DNA of 10,992 bases from a bacterium (GTDB taxonomy: Bacteria; Bacteroidota; Ignavibacteria; Kapaibacteriales; UBA2268), in assembly GCA_030426865.1 (NCBI GenBank), contig JAUHXN010000069.1, positions 1-10,992 of the forward strand, written 5' to 3'. How positions within the stretch are numbered: the first letter of the stretch is position 1; each line of letters opens with the position of its first letter. Both the position numbers and the translations under genes were made by a program. The notes beneath the pieces are model-generated. The model worked only from the letters and a program-made list of their open reading frames with translations. It searched no databases and had not been told where the DNA came from. Positions 1 to 7,938 of this stretch are shown here, one piece after another.

Positions 1-228
1 TAAGTATTTACCCGTGTCCCAATCGTGGACTTCTAACATTTCGCCGGCTTCGTGCTTTGCTTCTGGAAGATAGAATAGGCGTTCCATAAACCCACCAGCA
101 TCAGCAGCATAAGTAATCATAGTAGATCCGTCGGCTGTTGCCCCCTTGGTAACTAATAGGTTTGTACAAGGTATAAGACTAGTATAACTAGCGATAATGA
201 TTATCAAAGTAGTAATTATTATTCTCAT
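1..228 (-). CDS. C69-family dipeptidase, N-terminal part (runs off the left edge)
   Basis: These are the first 76 codons of a gene that continues beyond position 1; the frame is open to the edge. Residues 1-20 form a short basic then hydrophobic leader ending in SLIP. Cys21 follows, in the context CTNLLVTKGATADGSTMITY. This is the hallmark start of mature peptidase family C69 (PepD-like dipeptidases of the Ntn-hydrolase fold), in which the N-terminal Cys exposed by processing is the nucleophile. The G-A-x-A-D-G-S block after it is also typical of the family. The expected role is hydrolysis of dipeptides outside the cytoplasm or in the periplasm. The family is usually several hundred residues long, so most of the gene is missing here. 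It starts 81 nt downstream of the Fn3 gene, just after a terminator, so it probably has its own promoter. No strong ribosome binding site is visible. The next upstream ATG (position 243) is out of frame and stops at once, which supports this start. Confidence 0.88.
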   Translation of the reverse strand, partial: MRIIITTLIIIIASYTSLIPCTNLLVTKGATADGSTMITYAADAGGFMERLFYLPEAKHEAGEMLEVHDWDTGKYL

Positions 229-253
229 AGTATTTCTTTGTTCATTTTAATTC

Positions 254-290
254 AAAAAAAAGCGACCATATTGTTATATATGATCGCTTT
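254..290 (-). terminator. Rho-independent terminator after the Fn3-repeat gene
   Basis: Read on the minus strand, AAAGCGATCATA pairs with TATGGTCGCTTT (one U·G pair, about 12 bp) around an 8-nt loop at 271-278. The stem runs straight into a tract of eight T on the minus strand (253-261 on the plus strand is mostly A). It lies about 20 nt past the stop codon of the 881-residue secreted protein. The opposite strand has only a short T run, so termination should be mainly in the leftward direction. It separates that gene from the dipeptidase gene. Confidence 0.88.
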
Positions 291-309
291 AAGTTATTAA
301 ATATTCAGC

Positions 310-2955
310 TTATCTGCTAATTATTATTTTACCTGATTGGTATTTACTACCAGTTTGAAGTTTGAATAAGTAAGTACCATTGCTTAGGTTATCCAAATTC
401 AATGGTAATACATTTTGGCTTCCGTTACCACTAATATTTTCCAAAGTGAATACTGTTTTACCAGTTTGGTCTATTATAGTGAAGTTAACATTACCAGGTG
501 TATCTAAGTTAAATCTCAACTCAGCGTTGTTTTGTACAGGATTAGGTACTATAGTAGTACCGAAATCAAAGTTGCCACCAGTTACTGAAGAAACTATATC
601 AGTTGTGAATGAATATGCCTCAGACCATGGTCCAAATCCAGCTTCGTTCCAACCTCTAGTTTTCCAGAAGTAAGTAGTCTTAGGGCTAAATGTGTTCTCT
701 AAGCTGATAGTTTCTTCGAATACTCTTTTATTGTAAATCAAAGTATCTGAGAAGTCTTGATTTTCACTTATAAGCATTTCGTAACCACTTTCACTAGCTA
801 GTCCTAAATCAGTTCTTGGAACTTTAGTCCATTCGAATTGTGTCTTCTTGTAAGGTACACTACCTTCACCATCAACTGGCTTAACAGCTACAGCTTGATC
901 AGTAGGCGGTTGAGCTATAGTACGGAATCTATTTGGCTTAGAATAGTCAGAAGTAGTAGTTTGGTTAACAGATGAAACTCTGAACCAGTATTCTTTGAAA
1001 CTATCCAAATCTGTGTACTCATAAGTAGTATCCTTGATATTTAGAACTTCTCTTACAATGTTTTCTTCATTGAAGTTCAAATCATCAGCGATTTGTAAGT
1101 TATACGAAGTAGCATTGTTAGCTGCTCTCCAGCTCATAATACCAGTAGTTGGTAATTTTACTGAGAAATTTTCAGGATAAATCAAGAATGGCACGTTAGT
1201 AAACCCTTCACCAGTAGTGAATTGGAACACTGGAGACCAAGGTGAAGTACCCCATTGATCATTAGATCTAACTTTCCAGTAGTAAGTTGTATTAGGTAAT
1301 AAATCTTTTTGTAAAAGACTATTTGTTTTTACACCATTTTGACCAAATTCATTTTTGAATTCATCATCCGTAGAAAATCTAATGTCATAGTTTATAGCAG
1401 TAGGAACAGTGCTCCAATGCATTTGTACTTCAGTAGTTATATTCGATTCAGCATTATCTGGATATATAAGATTTGGGAAACCTTGTATAGATTTGAAGCT
1501 AAATACAGATGACCAAGTACTATAACAGTCGCCTAATAAAGTTCTAACTCTGAAAAAGTAGTCTGTGTTATAAGAAGCTAGAATTACATCTAATTTATCT
1601 TCTATAACGCTATCTTGGTCTAATTCTATGTCAGTGAATGTATCATTTTTAGATATTTGAATGTTAAAGTGCTTAGAAGCAGTAGGAGCATCCCATTCCA
1701 AAGTTATGCCTCTAGGTACCTCAGTAGTTCCATCAGTAGGGCCAATTAATAACGGCTCTTCAATAGTAGTTTTGAATATTTTTACTTCAGACCAAAGACC
1801 AAAGTTCGCACTATCTTTTGCTCTTACTCTCCAAAAAACATCACTGTAAGAAGATTGAACATTACCTGTTATTGAAGTACCGGGAATATCAGTTCTTGTG
1901 AAAAGTTCGCTTCCCTTAAGAAATTGATTAGTTTTAGATGATTGAACTTCATAAGTAATTGCACCAGGTACAGCTTCCCAAGTGAAAGTAGCTAAAATAG
2001 GCACACACTCAATAGAGTCACCTGGAGATACTGCAACTGCAGCAGGGTACGCCGTTCTGAAATTAAATCCACTTGACCATTCAGATGTACAAGCTTGACC
2101 TAAAGATCTCATTCTCCAGTAGTAAACTTTGTTATAGTCAGGAGCAGTCCATGAGAAATTAACTTCAGTTATATTCATTTGATCAACTAACAAATTTGTA
2201 AAGTTAGCATCGTCCGAAACTTGCAATTCATAAGTGTTAGCACCCGGAGTTGCTGGCCAAGAGAATTGTATTCCTAAAGGAACACCAACAGAATCTTTTC
2301 TAGGATGAGCCATATCAGGAGGACCAACTAAAGTCGAAAGGCTTCTAGGCTCAGAATATGGGGTTTCACAGCCAACTAATTGACCTTTTACTCTCCAGTA
2401 ATATGTAGTATAATATTTGTCTAGTGAGAATGTAGCAGTAGTTCCAGTTATTTGAGTATCAACAACTGTAGGTGAAAAATTAGCACTTGTAGAAATTTGA
2501 ATCTTATACTTTGCAGCATTTGGAACTGCAGTCCAGCTAAATGTTTGATTAAAAGCTTGACAAGTTAGTAAATCATCAGGAGAAGTCAATGACGGAGGTG
2601 CCGGATGTGTAGTTAAAACAAATCCTTCTGACCACGAGTCTGCTTCACCAATAATATGTGAGCCAACTTTCCAGTAATACTTAGTGCTATAATCTGGTAA
2701 TTCGAACGCAACAGTTGTATCGTTGTAGCTCAAATCTTTCTTTAATGTATCACTAAAGTCAACTTTTGTTGAGATAATGTACATATATCGCGAAGCATCT
2801 TTCACTCTCGACCACTCAAAAACAGCATCTCTGTCAACACAATCGTCACCATTAGCAGGTAGTTGCTGTGTTGGCGCTGAGATTAGCCCTTGTTGGGCAA
2901 AAATGAATAATGCGAAAAGTAATACATACTTACTTAAGTAGTATATTTTTTTCAT
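310..2955 (-). CDS. Secreted protein with eight fibronectin-III-like repeats and T9SS type A sorting domain
   Basis: The 881-residue product has a signal peptide (about 1-27, MKKIYYLSK then a hydrophobic core ending LISA). Eight Ig/Fn3-like repeats of about 90 residues follow, at roughly 29-116, 120-208, 212-301, 305-397, 400-489, 493-581, 588-680 and 690-785. Each carries an early FxW-x-x-x-P strand, a Y(Y/F)WRVR-type strand and a closing WS-x-x-F-x-F-x-T strand. Residues 802-881 are a T9SS type A C-terminal domain, opening VPNPVQNNAELRF and ending SNGTYLFKLQTG then KIIIS. Such proteins cross the inner membrane by Sec and the outer membrane by the type IX system, and are released or anchored at the surface. 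The ligand is unknown; adhesion or polysaccharide binding is only a guess. GGAG lies 5 nt before the ATG. Six cysteines (39, 132, 196, 289, 317, 477) all fall in repeats 1-5. An intrinsic terminator follows the gene. Confidence 0.9.
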   Translation of the reverse strand: MKKIYYLSKYVLLFALFIFAQQGLISAPTQQLPANGDDCVDRDAVFEWSRVKDASRYMYIISTKVDFSDTLKKDLSYNDTTVAFELPDYSTKYYWKVGSHIIGEADSWSEGFVLTTHPAPPSLTSPDDLLTCQAFNQTFSWTAVPNAAKYKIQISTSANFSPTVVDTQITGTTATFSLDKYYTTYYWRVKGQLVGCETPYSEPRSLSTLVGPPDMAHPRKDSVGVPLGIQFSWPATPGANTYELQVSDDANFTNLLVDQMNITEVNFSWTAPDYNKVYYWRMRSLGQACTSEWSSGFNFRTAYPAAVAVSPGDSIECVPILATFTWEAVPGAITYEVQSSKTNQFLKGSELFTRTDIPGTSITGNVQSSYSDVFWRVRAKDSANFGLWSEVKIFKTTIEEPLLIGPTDGTTEVPRGITLEWDAPTASKHFNIQISKNDTFTDIELDQDSVIEDKLDVILASYNTDYFFRVRTLLGDCYSTWSSVFSFKSIQGFPNLIYPDNAESNITTEVQMHWSTVPTAINYDIRFSTDDEFKNEFGQNGVKTNSLLQKDLLPNTTYYWKVRSNDQWGTSPWSPVFQFTTGEGFTNVPFLIYPENFSVKLPTTGIMSWRAANNATSYNLQIADDLNFNEENIVREVLNIKDTTYEYTDLDSFKEYWFRVSSVNQTTTSDYSKPNRFRTIAQPPTDQAVAVKPVDGEGSVPYKKTQFEWTKVPRTDLGLASESGYEMLISENQDFSDTLIYNKRVFEETISLENTFSPKTTYFWKTRGWNEAGFGPWSEAYSFTTDIVSSVTGGNFDFGTTIVPNPVQNNAELRFNLDTPGNVNFTIIDQTGKTVFTLENISGNGSQNVLPLNLDNLSNGTYLFKLQTGSKYQSGKIIISR

Positions 2956-3008
2956 AAAAACTCCGTATAATATTAATAATTTATATTTATCATTCTAAAT
3001 AACAGATA

Positions 3009-3046
3009 AGCCAATGAATAGTTACTATTTTAGTAACATTTTGGCT
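3009..3046 (-). other. Extended stem-loop across the ispD stop codon
   Basis: An inner perfect inverted repeat, GTTACTA-TTT-TAGTAAC (3021-3037), is enclosed by an outer stem AGCCAA/TTGGCT (3009-3014 with 3041-3046), separated by an asymmetric internal loop. The structure covers the last codons and the stop of ispD. No T tract follows on the minus strand, so it is not a classical intrinsic terminator. It could act as an mRNA 3'-end stabiliser or a weak attenuator before the Fn3 gene. AT-rich sequence makes chance dyads fairly common. Confidence 0.35.
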
Positions 3047-3708
3047 ATTTCTATATCAATTTCGGTGGTGATTTTCGTATTTTGTGATTCACCGAGGATT
3101 AATTTAGGTAAAAAATTTGAGTATTCTAAAATAGAAGAATCATCAGTCCCTTTGAATCTATTTTTATTAGAGTATTCATAAGCTTTTATATACTTATTTC
3201 TTTCGAAAATCTGAGGTGTTTGGACTGATGCTAATAGCTCTCTATCAATAGTCTCAAAGACGAAAGTTTCACTTCTATCCTTATCTATTGATTTTATGGT
3301 ATCAGTAGGATGAAGATAAGGGACAATGCCTATAAATTTGTCAGCCATACTCATCAATTTATTAATTAGACTATGTGTGATATAAGGTCGGACAGCATCA
3401 TGTATCATAATATAATCAGAATCAGTATTTATATGTTCTATAGAATTATATATTGAATTAAACCTTGTTCTACCGTGCGGAGTTATCTTATATTTTCCTT
3501 CAAACTCTTTGGGTATAGATGCTTTTATTATATCTATGTATGAATCATCAGCTGGTATCAATAATTGTATGATATTATCAATATCTTTGAACTTAGATAA
3601 GGTCCAGTTGAGTATTGTTTTACCGTTTACTTCTATATATTGCTTAGGTATTTCGGCACCCACTCTTTCGCCTACTCCACCGCATGGTATTATCAACGTA
3701 TATTTCAT
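3025..3708 (-). CDS. ispD: 2-C-methyl-D-erythritol 4-phosphate cytidylyltransferase (IspD)
   Basis: The 227-residue protein matches the usual IspD length. It should catalyse the third step of the cytoplasmic MEP isoprenoid pathway: MEP plus CTP gives CDP-methylerythritol and pyrophosphate. The N-terminal nucleotide-binding loop is CGGVGERVGAEIPKQY (residues 9-24), with the expected Arg15 and Lys22. The metal and substrate segment is MIHDAVRP (101-108, Asp104). DTIK lies at 136-139, and DRELLASVQTPQIF (155-168) carries the conserved Arg156. GTDDSS (187-192) and a C-terminal TKITTEID (211-218) with Lys212 complete the set. The first residues of the loop are P-C-G-G rather than the common A-A-G, a mild variation. 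The ATG overlaps the stop of the upstream GWxTD gene (ATGA), so translation is probably coupled. The related TarI (ribitol-phosphate cytidylyltransferase) is the main alternative, but no teichoic-acid genes are nearby. Confidence 0.94.
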   Translation of the reverse strand: MKYTLIIPCGGVGERVGAEIPKQYIEVNGKTILNWTLSKFKDIDNIIQLLIPADDSYIDIIKASIPKEFEGKYKITPHGRTRFNSIYNSIEHINTDSDYIMIHDAVRPYITHSLINKLMSMADKFIGIVPYLHPTDTIKSIDKDRSETFVFETIDRELLASVQTPQIFERNKYIKAYEYSNKNRFKGTDDSSILEYSNFLPKLILGESQNTKITTEIDIEIAKMLLK

Positions 3709-4988
3709 CTATTATATCTATATTTTTCATTAAATAAATATGGTCTTTCTAATCTAAAATTACCGAATCCATTTTTATCAGCAAATAAAAAAGTCCTATT
3801 ACCAGAGTATTGCCATATCCTATATTCTACGTTGTTTCCCATAGAAGATTGTCTCTCGACTTGAATTGGTGGGCCTAGTACTACATAGACCATTCCCATA
3901 TCAGTTAACCAACCTTCAGTATAAGATTTAAACTGCTCATTAGCATACTTTCTCCTTTGATAATACTCATTCATCGCTTCGTTGAATTTAGTATTTGGTG
4001 TTGGGTCTAATTCTTTCCAAAACAGTGATAATTTTTCTCTTTTCAAATCATCTGTTTTAGCTGACGATATTTTTTCTAATTCTGATTCGGTTGCTATATA
4101 ACGGAGCATTTTGATGGCTTTATTTATATCTTCTTCCAAAAAAGAAATTAGAGTTTCTTGATGCTTTATTGATCTCTGAGTTATAGCTAGAACTTTCTTG
4201 TCGTCGTGCTCAGTAGCACTGATATCATAAGCAACTACTTGTACAATATATTCACCAGATAAATTCAGACTAGAAGCATCTATTCTAACAAAACTTTGAT
4301 TTTTTCCAACGTTGACATCAACTTCTTTTAGGTCACCTTCTAATATTAATTCATCTTTTTTTAATAACCTAAATGCAATTTTTACCTTCTTTGGTTCATT
4401 TTTATTATAAATCTCAAAGAAAGCAAAAAAATCACTGTTTATTGCCCCTATATTATCTGATATAAAAGGAGTGATTTTATATTTACTTTCTACCTCTTCT
4501 ATCTGTGATAGTAGTAAAATACCACTTAGCGAAAAACTAAATTTATCAAATTCTATAACAGTTACTTCTCTTTCTCTTTCGTATAAGTTACCATTAAATT
4601 CATCTTTTATATCTGCTGATACGCTATAAGTACCTTTGGGTACGCCAAACCTGAAAAATGTTTTGTAAAATTCTGCCTCGGCTCCTTGTGATTTTCTATA
4701 ATCAGAAGTAGTGATTGTTTTTTTAACGTGTTTGAAATCTACTTTCTCTTTATTCTCATTAGTTATAGTTATATCAATATCAATGTTCGCAACAAAATTC
4801 TCTCCTAGCTTTTCGAAAGTCAATAACTGATAAGGTACAACCAAATAAACATCAATTCTACCATCAGTACTATCGCTACTATTGAATACAACAGCATCGA
4901 GAAAATAATTCTCGTTAGCTACTACGTCTTCAATACTGATTAACATTAAAGCCGACGTAATTATAAGTAGTGATAATTTTTTAATCAT
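3705..4988 (-). CDS. Secreted GWxTD-domain protein
   Basis: The 427-residue protein begins with a signal peptide (about 1-24, MIKKLSLLIITSALMLISIE then VVA). The naming motif GWLTD sits at 359-363, followed by MGMVYVVLGPP (364-374) and a short C-terminal tail containing EYRIWQY (388-394) and FRLERP (411-416). This fits the GWxTD domain, known in Bacteroidota, Chlorobiota, Ignavibacteriota, Gemmatimonadota and relatives; no biochemical function is established that I know of. Residues 25-270 look like beta-rich extracytoplasmic sequence, and 275-355 is more helical and charged (SFLEEDINKAIKMLRYIATE). The gene shares a 4-nt overlap with ispD, the only tight coupling in the window. An 89-nt gap separates it from the upstream exonuclease gene. 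No clear ribosome binding site precedes the ATG, as is common in this group. Confidence 0.9.
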   Translation of the reverse strand: MIKKLSLLIITSALMLISIEDVVANENYFLDAVVFNSSDSTDGRIDVYLVVPYQLLTFEKLGENFVANIDIDITITNENKEKVDFKHVKKTITTSDYRKSQGAEAEFYKTFFRFGVPKGTYSVSADIKDEFNGNLYEREREVTVIEFDKFSFSLSGILLLSQIEEVESKYKITPFISDNIGAINSDFFAFFEIYNKNEPKKVKIAFRLLKKDELILEGDLKEVDVNVGKNQSFVRIDASSLNLSGEYIVQVVAYDISATEHDDKKVLAITQRSIKHQETLISFLEEDINKAIKMLRYIATESELEKISSAKTDDLKREKLSLFWKELDPTPNTKFNEAMNEYYQRRKYANEQFKSYTEGWLTDMGMVYVVLGPPIQVERQSSMGNNVEYRIWQYSGNRTFLFADKNGFGNFRLERPYLFNEKYRYNR

Positions 4989-5077
4989 ATAACTGTTATT
5001 GTTGTTTTTATATAAGACTCGAAACTAATCTTTTAAGTTACAAAATTTGAAGATAAGTTGAAAAATGTTAATTATGA

Positions 5078-6289
5078 TTAGTAACAAGAGCTAATATAAT
5101 TCTTTAAATCTGTGTAAAGTTTCTTTTTATCAGACTTTACTTCGAATTTATTCCCCAGGTCAGGTTCTTTGCTGAGCCATTTTCTGACGATTATTCTCTC
5201 GTTATCATTTCCTTGTATATCCGAATTAGTGTAATACGTATCTTCTATAACGGATTCCAAGATATGCGAGTTGGCATTGGTACCAATTTCAATATGATTT
5301 GCTAATAGTCCATCTTTGATAAGAAAAACGCTAACGGTTCCACCTGTTCTATTGTTGCTATCGATATATATAATATTCGAATGATTCTCTGGAGTTGAAT
5401 TATTTCCAAATAGTTCTAGCGGATTTTCGTGGTGAATATTGCAAAGCTTCAAATCTGAATGTAACTCTGAAACTGTATCAAAATGTTCTATTCTTTCTGT
5501 CCTTTCTATAATCTCTTTCATCATATTCGATGACAAGTAATTCGGATCTAGATATGATAGTAATTTTTGTTTTATATTATCTGCTTTACTCGCAAAGATT
5601 CTATTCCCATCACTGTCGTAAAGATAAAAAACTCCTTGACATTGAGGCAGCTCATTTACTTGAATCATCAATTGGTCTATAATCTCATTTTTTACTTTGA
5701 ATCTTCTTCGTGATTTTCGTTCAAAATCATTTAGCTCTTTACGAGTTGTTATGCCATATTCAGTTTTTAGAATATCTAACATTTTTATTAGAGCCTTTGC
5801 TGTCGCAAACGCATCTCCCAATGCTCGGTGTCTCATAAATATGGGAATATTGAAATACTGAGCTAATGATGTCAAGTTGACTTTCTGAGTTTTTGGTAAT
5901 ATTTTTCTAGCTAACTTTACGGTACAGAGTATTTCGTGCTCTACAGATACCCCATAATTACGAATCATTGTGTTTCTTATAAAAAAATGATCGAAATTTG
6001 CATTATGTGCAACGAAGATAGAATTATCTTTTGAAATGAAATCTTTGTAGGCAGGTAATACATCTTTTTCGTCGGGTGCATTCTTGACTAATTGGTTAGT
6101 AATACCTGTCATATCTTGAATAAATTCTGGAATTGGTTGTCTAGGGTTGACTAATGAGTGAAAAGTATCTATTATTTCTCCACCTAGAACGTGTACCACT
6201 GCTATATCTGTTAAGCGGTCAGTTCTACTATTCGCCCCTGTTGTTTCTACATCTACTACGAAAAAATTTGTTTTATCTAATGTACTCAT
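5078..6289 (-). CDS. DnaQ-like DEDDh 3'-5' exonuclease with degenerate GIY-YIG/UvrC-like C-terminal region
   Basis: Residues 9-172 are a DnaQ/epsilon-type exonuclease with an intact DEDDh set: VDVETTG (Asp13, Glu15), HNANFD (Asp100) and HRALGDA (His154, Asp159). This half should remove nucleotides from 3' ends using two metal ions. Residues 213-295 resemble the GIY-YIG domain that is fused to DnaQ-type exonucleases in many bacteria (UvrC/Cho-like). The start LPQCQGVFYLYDSDGNRIFA parallels the UvrC-type layout. The key residues are altered: GVF for GIY/GVY, FAS for YVG, Lys where UvrC has Arg, and no Glu at the usual metal site. This domain is therefore probably not a nuclease. Residues 305-403 resemble the UvrC-like tail that follows in such fusions. 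The expected role is DNA repair or proofreading rather than the replicative epsilon subunit. GGGA lies 4 nt before the ATG. The gene stands 118 nt after the methyltransferase gene. Confidence 0.88.
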   Translation of the reverse strand: MSTLDKTNFFVVDVETTGANSRTDRLTDIAVVHVLGGEIIDTFHSLVNPRQPIPEFIQDMTGITNQLVKNAPDEKDVLPAYKDFISKDNSIFVAHNANFDHFFIRNTMIRNYGVSVEHEILCTVKLARKILPKTQKVNLTSLAQYFNIPIFMRHRALGDAFATAKALIKMLDILKTEYGITTRKELNDFERKSRRRFKVKNEIIDQLMIQVNELPQCQGVFYLYDSDGNRIFASKADNIKQKLLSYLDPNYLSSNMMKEIIERTERIEHFDTVSELHSDLKLCNIHHENPLELFGNNSTPENHSNIIYIDSNNRTGGTVSVFLIKDGLLANHIEIGTNANSHILESVIEDTYYTNSDIQGNDNERIIVRKWLSKEPDLGNKFEVKSDKKKLYTDLKNYISSCY

Positions 6290-6407
6290 CTTCCCTTTAT
6301 CATATTCTACTAAAGTAAGTCAAATTAATTATGAATATTTGTTAATAGATGATTTAATGTAAGTATGTGTGAAAGCCTTAACAGTGTGTAAAAAATCTGA
6401 CATAAAT

Positions 6408-7658
6408 TTATCCACCTTTTTTAAGAATAGAAATATAAAAACCATCTGTTTTGCTTTTATCTGTTAGTGTCATAAGCCCAAAATCAGTAAAATCTAAATT
6501 TTCAATAGGGATTTTAAGGTCAACGGCTCTTGATTTAATATCGACAAGTGATAAATCTGGATATTGTGTCAAAATATTAGATATTACTCTGTCGTTTTCG
6601 TTTCTGAATAGAGAACAAGTAGAATAAAGAAGCTCTCCACCTTTCGCTATTTTTTCATAGCATTTTGTTACAATCTCAAGTTGAAGATTTGTATAACCAT
6701 CTATAATATCGTCGGTTATCGAATATCGAATTTCTGGTGCTCTTCTCACAGTACCTGAACCCGAACAAGGAGCATCAATTAAAACTTTGTGATATTGTTT
6801 CTCATCATTATCTACGTCCTCTATATTGAGCACTAAAACAGAAGAAAGTCTATGTAGCCCAACTCTACGTTCGGTTTCTTTGAGTCTTTTCTTATTAATA
6901 TCAGTAGCATCGATAAAGGCTTGATCATTTGCTAATTCAGCAATATGTATAGTTTTACCACCTCCACCGGAGCAATAATCTAAAATATCTTCATCAGGTT
7001 TTGGGTTAAGTAAAATTGAGATTAGCTGGCTTCCTTCGTCTTGAATTTCAAAACAACCATTCTTATAACTCAAATATGTATTGAAGTTGATGTTTTTGCC
7101 TAGCTTTATACAATCTTTTACAATATTATATTCGTAAGGAATGTTATTACTCTTAAGTTCCTCTTCTATTAAATCCCTATCAGATATTATTCTGAGATCT
7201 GTAGTAGCTTCATTATTAAGTGCAGAAGCAAGAGATAATAATCTATCTTCTTCTAATACAATGTTCTTAAGGAATGTGTTAGGAAAGAAATCGGTACTTT
7301 TATATTTTGCGAACTCTGTCTCTAAATTCTCAGAATTTACAAGCGTATATATATAGGAGTTAAATTCATTGTTTTTAAAAATTCTATTTACACTTTCATT
7401 AACATCATTATCATTTAAAAAAGCTAATAAAAAGATACCTTCAGTTGAAATAGTCTCTAACACCATTTTGTGGCGTAGAAAAAAAAAGAAAACACCACTT
7501 ATTATCTTCTTATCTTTACTGCCCAAATAACGCTTTCCACTCATAAATCTTTGCTTAACTGAAGCTGCCGTAAATTTTGATTCTTTCCATAAGTCTATTA
7601 ATTCAGCTATATGACTAAGCCAAAAGGTTGCTTTTTTTTCTAAATGAGTAATTGACAT
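6408..7658 (-). CDS. RsmB/NOP2-family RNA (cytosine-C5) methyltransferase
   Basis: The 416-residue protein transfers methyl from SAM to C5 of cytosine in RNA, most likely 16S rRNA. The catalytic half is clear. FEIQDEGSQL (203-212) precedes the SAM-binding motif I DYCSGGGGKT (227-236). ATDINKKRL (251-259) is motif II. DAPCSGSG (295-302) holds the motif IV Cys298, and YSTCSL (345-350) holds the motif VI Cys348; the two cysteines are the release and nucleophile pair of the family. RRAPEIR (305-311) matches the family's RR-x-P segment. The first 150 residues are poorly conserved by eye and helical, in the place where RsmB has a NusB-like RNA-binding domain. The exact target (C967 for RsmB or another site) cannot be read from the sequence. 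The gene is the leftward member of a divergent pair. Confidence 0.88.
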   Translation of the reverse strand: MSITHLEKKATFWLSHIAELIDLWKESKFTAASVKQRFMSGKRYLGSKDKKIISGVFFFFLRHKMVLETISTEGIFLLAFLNDNDVNESVNRIFKNNEFNSYIYTLVNSENLETEFAKYKSTDFFPNTFLKNIVLEEDRLLSLASALNNEATTDLRIISDRDLIEEELKSNNIPYEYNIVKDCIKLGKNINFNTYLSYKNGCFEIQDEGSQLISILLNPKPDEDILDYCSGGGGKTIHIAELANDQAFIDATDINKKRLKETERRVGLHRLSSVLVLNIEDVDNDEKQYHKVLIDAPCSGSGTVRRAPEIRYSITDDIIDGYTNLQLEIVTKCYEKIAKGGELLYSTCSLFRNENDRVISNILTQYPDLSLVDIKSRAVDLKIPIENLDFTDFGLMTLTDKSKTDGFYISILKKGG

Positions 7659-7701
7659 AGAGTCATTCCATTGAATTAAAAATTCGTAATTATTATGACT
7701 T

Positions 7702-7709
7702 CAAACTTA
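7702..7709 (-). promoter_or_regulatory. Possible -7 element for the methyltransferase gene
   Basis: The minus strand reads TAAGTTTG, an exact fit to the Bacteroidota TAnnTTTG -7 consensus, about 44 nt upstream of the ATG. No TTTG is seen 19-21 nt further upstream, so this is only half of a promoter match. Confidence 0.25.
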
Positions 7710-7713
7710 TGTA

Positions 7714-7728
7714 ACTATTTACAATAGT
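7714..7728. repeat. Short inverted repeat ACTATT-TAC-AATAGT
   Basis: This is a perfect 6-bp dyad with a 3-nt spacer. It is flanked by ACTTCA (7698-7703) on one side and two TGAAGT copies (7728-7733, 7735-7740) on the other, giving a nested symmetry. It lies just upstream of the candidate leftward -7 element and could be an operator half-site cluster. The sequence is AT-rich, so chance is possible. Confidence 0.3.
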
Positions 7729-7746
7729 GAAGTATGAAGTTAACAA

Positions 7747-7766
7747 ATTAGGTAAATTTACCTAAT
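7747..7766. promoter_or_regulatory. 20-bp perfect palindrome, candidate operator
   Basis: ATTAGGTAAATTTACCTAAT is perfectly self-complementary over 20 bp with no spacer. It sits between the divergent genes, about 60 bp upstream of the rightward promoter and about 40 bp upstream of the possible leftward -7 element. A gap-free palindrome of this length is the shape of a binding site for a homodimeric regulator. The regulator is not in the window. Confidence 0.5.
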
Positions 7767-7824
7767 CGATTACAATGTATATTTTAGTTAATTCCAATTA
7801 ATAGTACAAACAAAGTAAAATAGT

Positions 7825-7856
7825 TTTGAATATTAGTATTAATTATTATAATTTTG
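7825..7856 (+). promoter_or_regulatory. Bacteroidota-type promoter for the secreted-protein/fibre genes
   Basis: TTTG at 7825-7828 and TAATTTTG at 7849-7856 match the Bacteroidota -33 (TTTG) and -7 (TAnnTTTG) elements, with a 20-nt spacer inside the known 19-21 range. Transcription would begin near 7862, giving a leader of about 150 nt. The host phylum may not use exactly this consensus, hence the moderate confidence. Confidence 0.5.
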
Positions 7857-7881
7857 TTTGATAGACTATTTAAAAAATCGG

Positions 7882-7909
7882 AATACTTCTGTTGTTATAC
7901 GGAAGTATT
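7882..7909 (+). other. Leader hairpin 1
   Basis: AATACTTCT (7882-7890) pairs with GGAAGTATT (7901-7909) through 8 Watson-Crick pairs and one U·G pair, around a 10-nt loop. It would lie near the 5' end of the transcript made from the 7825-7856 promoter. No T tract follows, so it is not an intrinsic terminator. Confidence 0.4.
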
Positions 7910-7938
7910 ACTTTGGCATAGATATTGCTCGTTGTGTT

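Noticed and set aside
166..228. Lipoprotein signal (lipobox) at SLIPC in the dipeptidase
   Set aside because: Pro at -1 does not fit a lipobox, and in family C69 this Cys is the catalytic N-terminal nucleophile, so lipidation would inactivate the enzyme.
380..673. Plus-strand open frame of 97 codons
   Set aside because: It is antisense to the T9SS tail and last Fn3 repeat of the 881-residue protein, with no protein motif of its own.
3509..3864. Two overlapping plus-strand open frames of 74 codons
   Set aside because: Both are antisense to ispD and the end of the GWxTD gene, which are clear family members.
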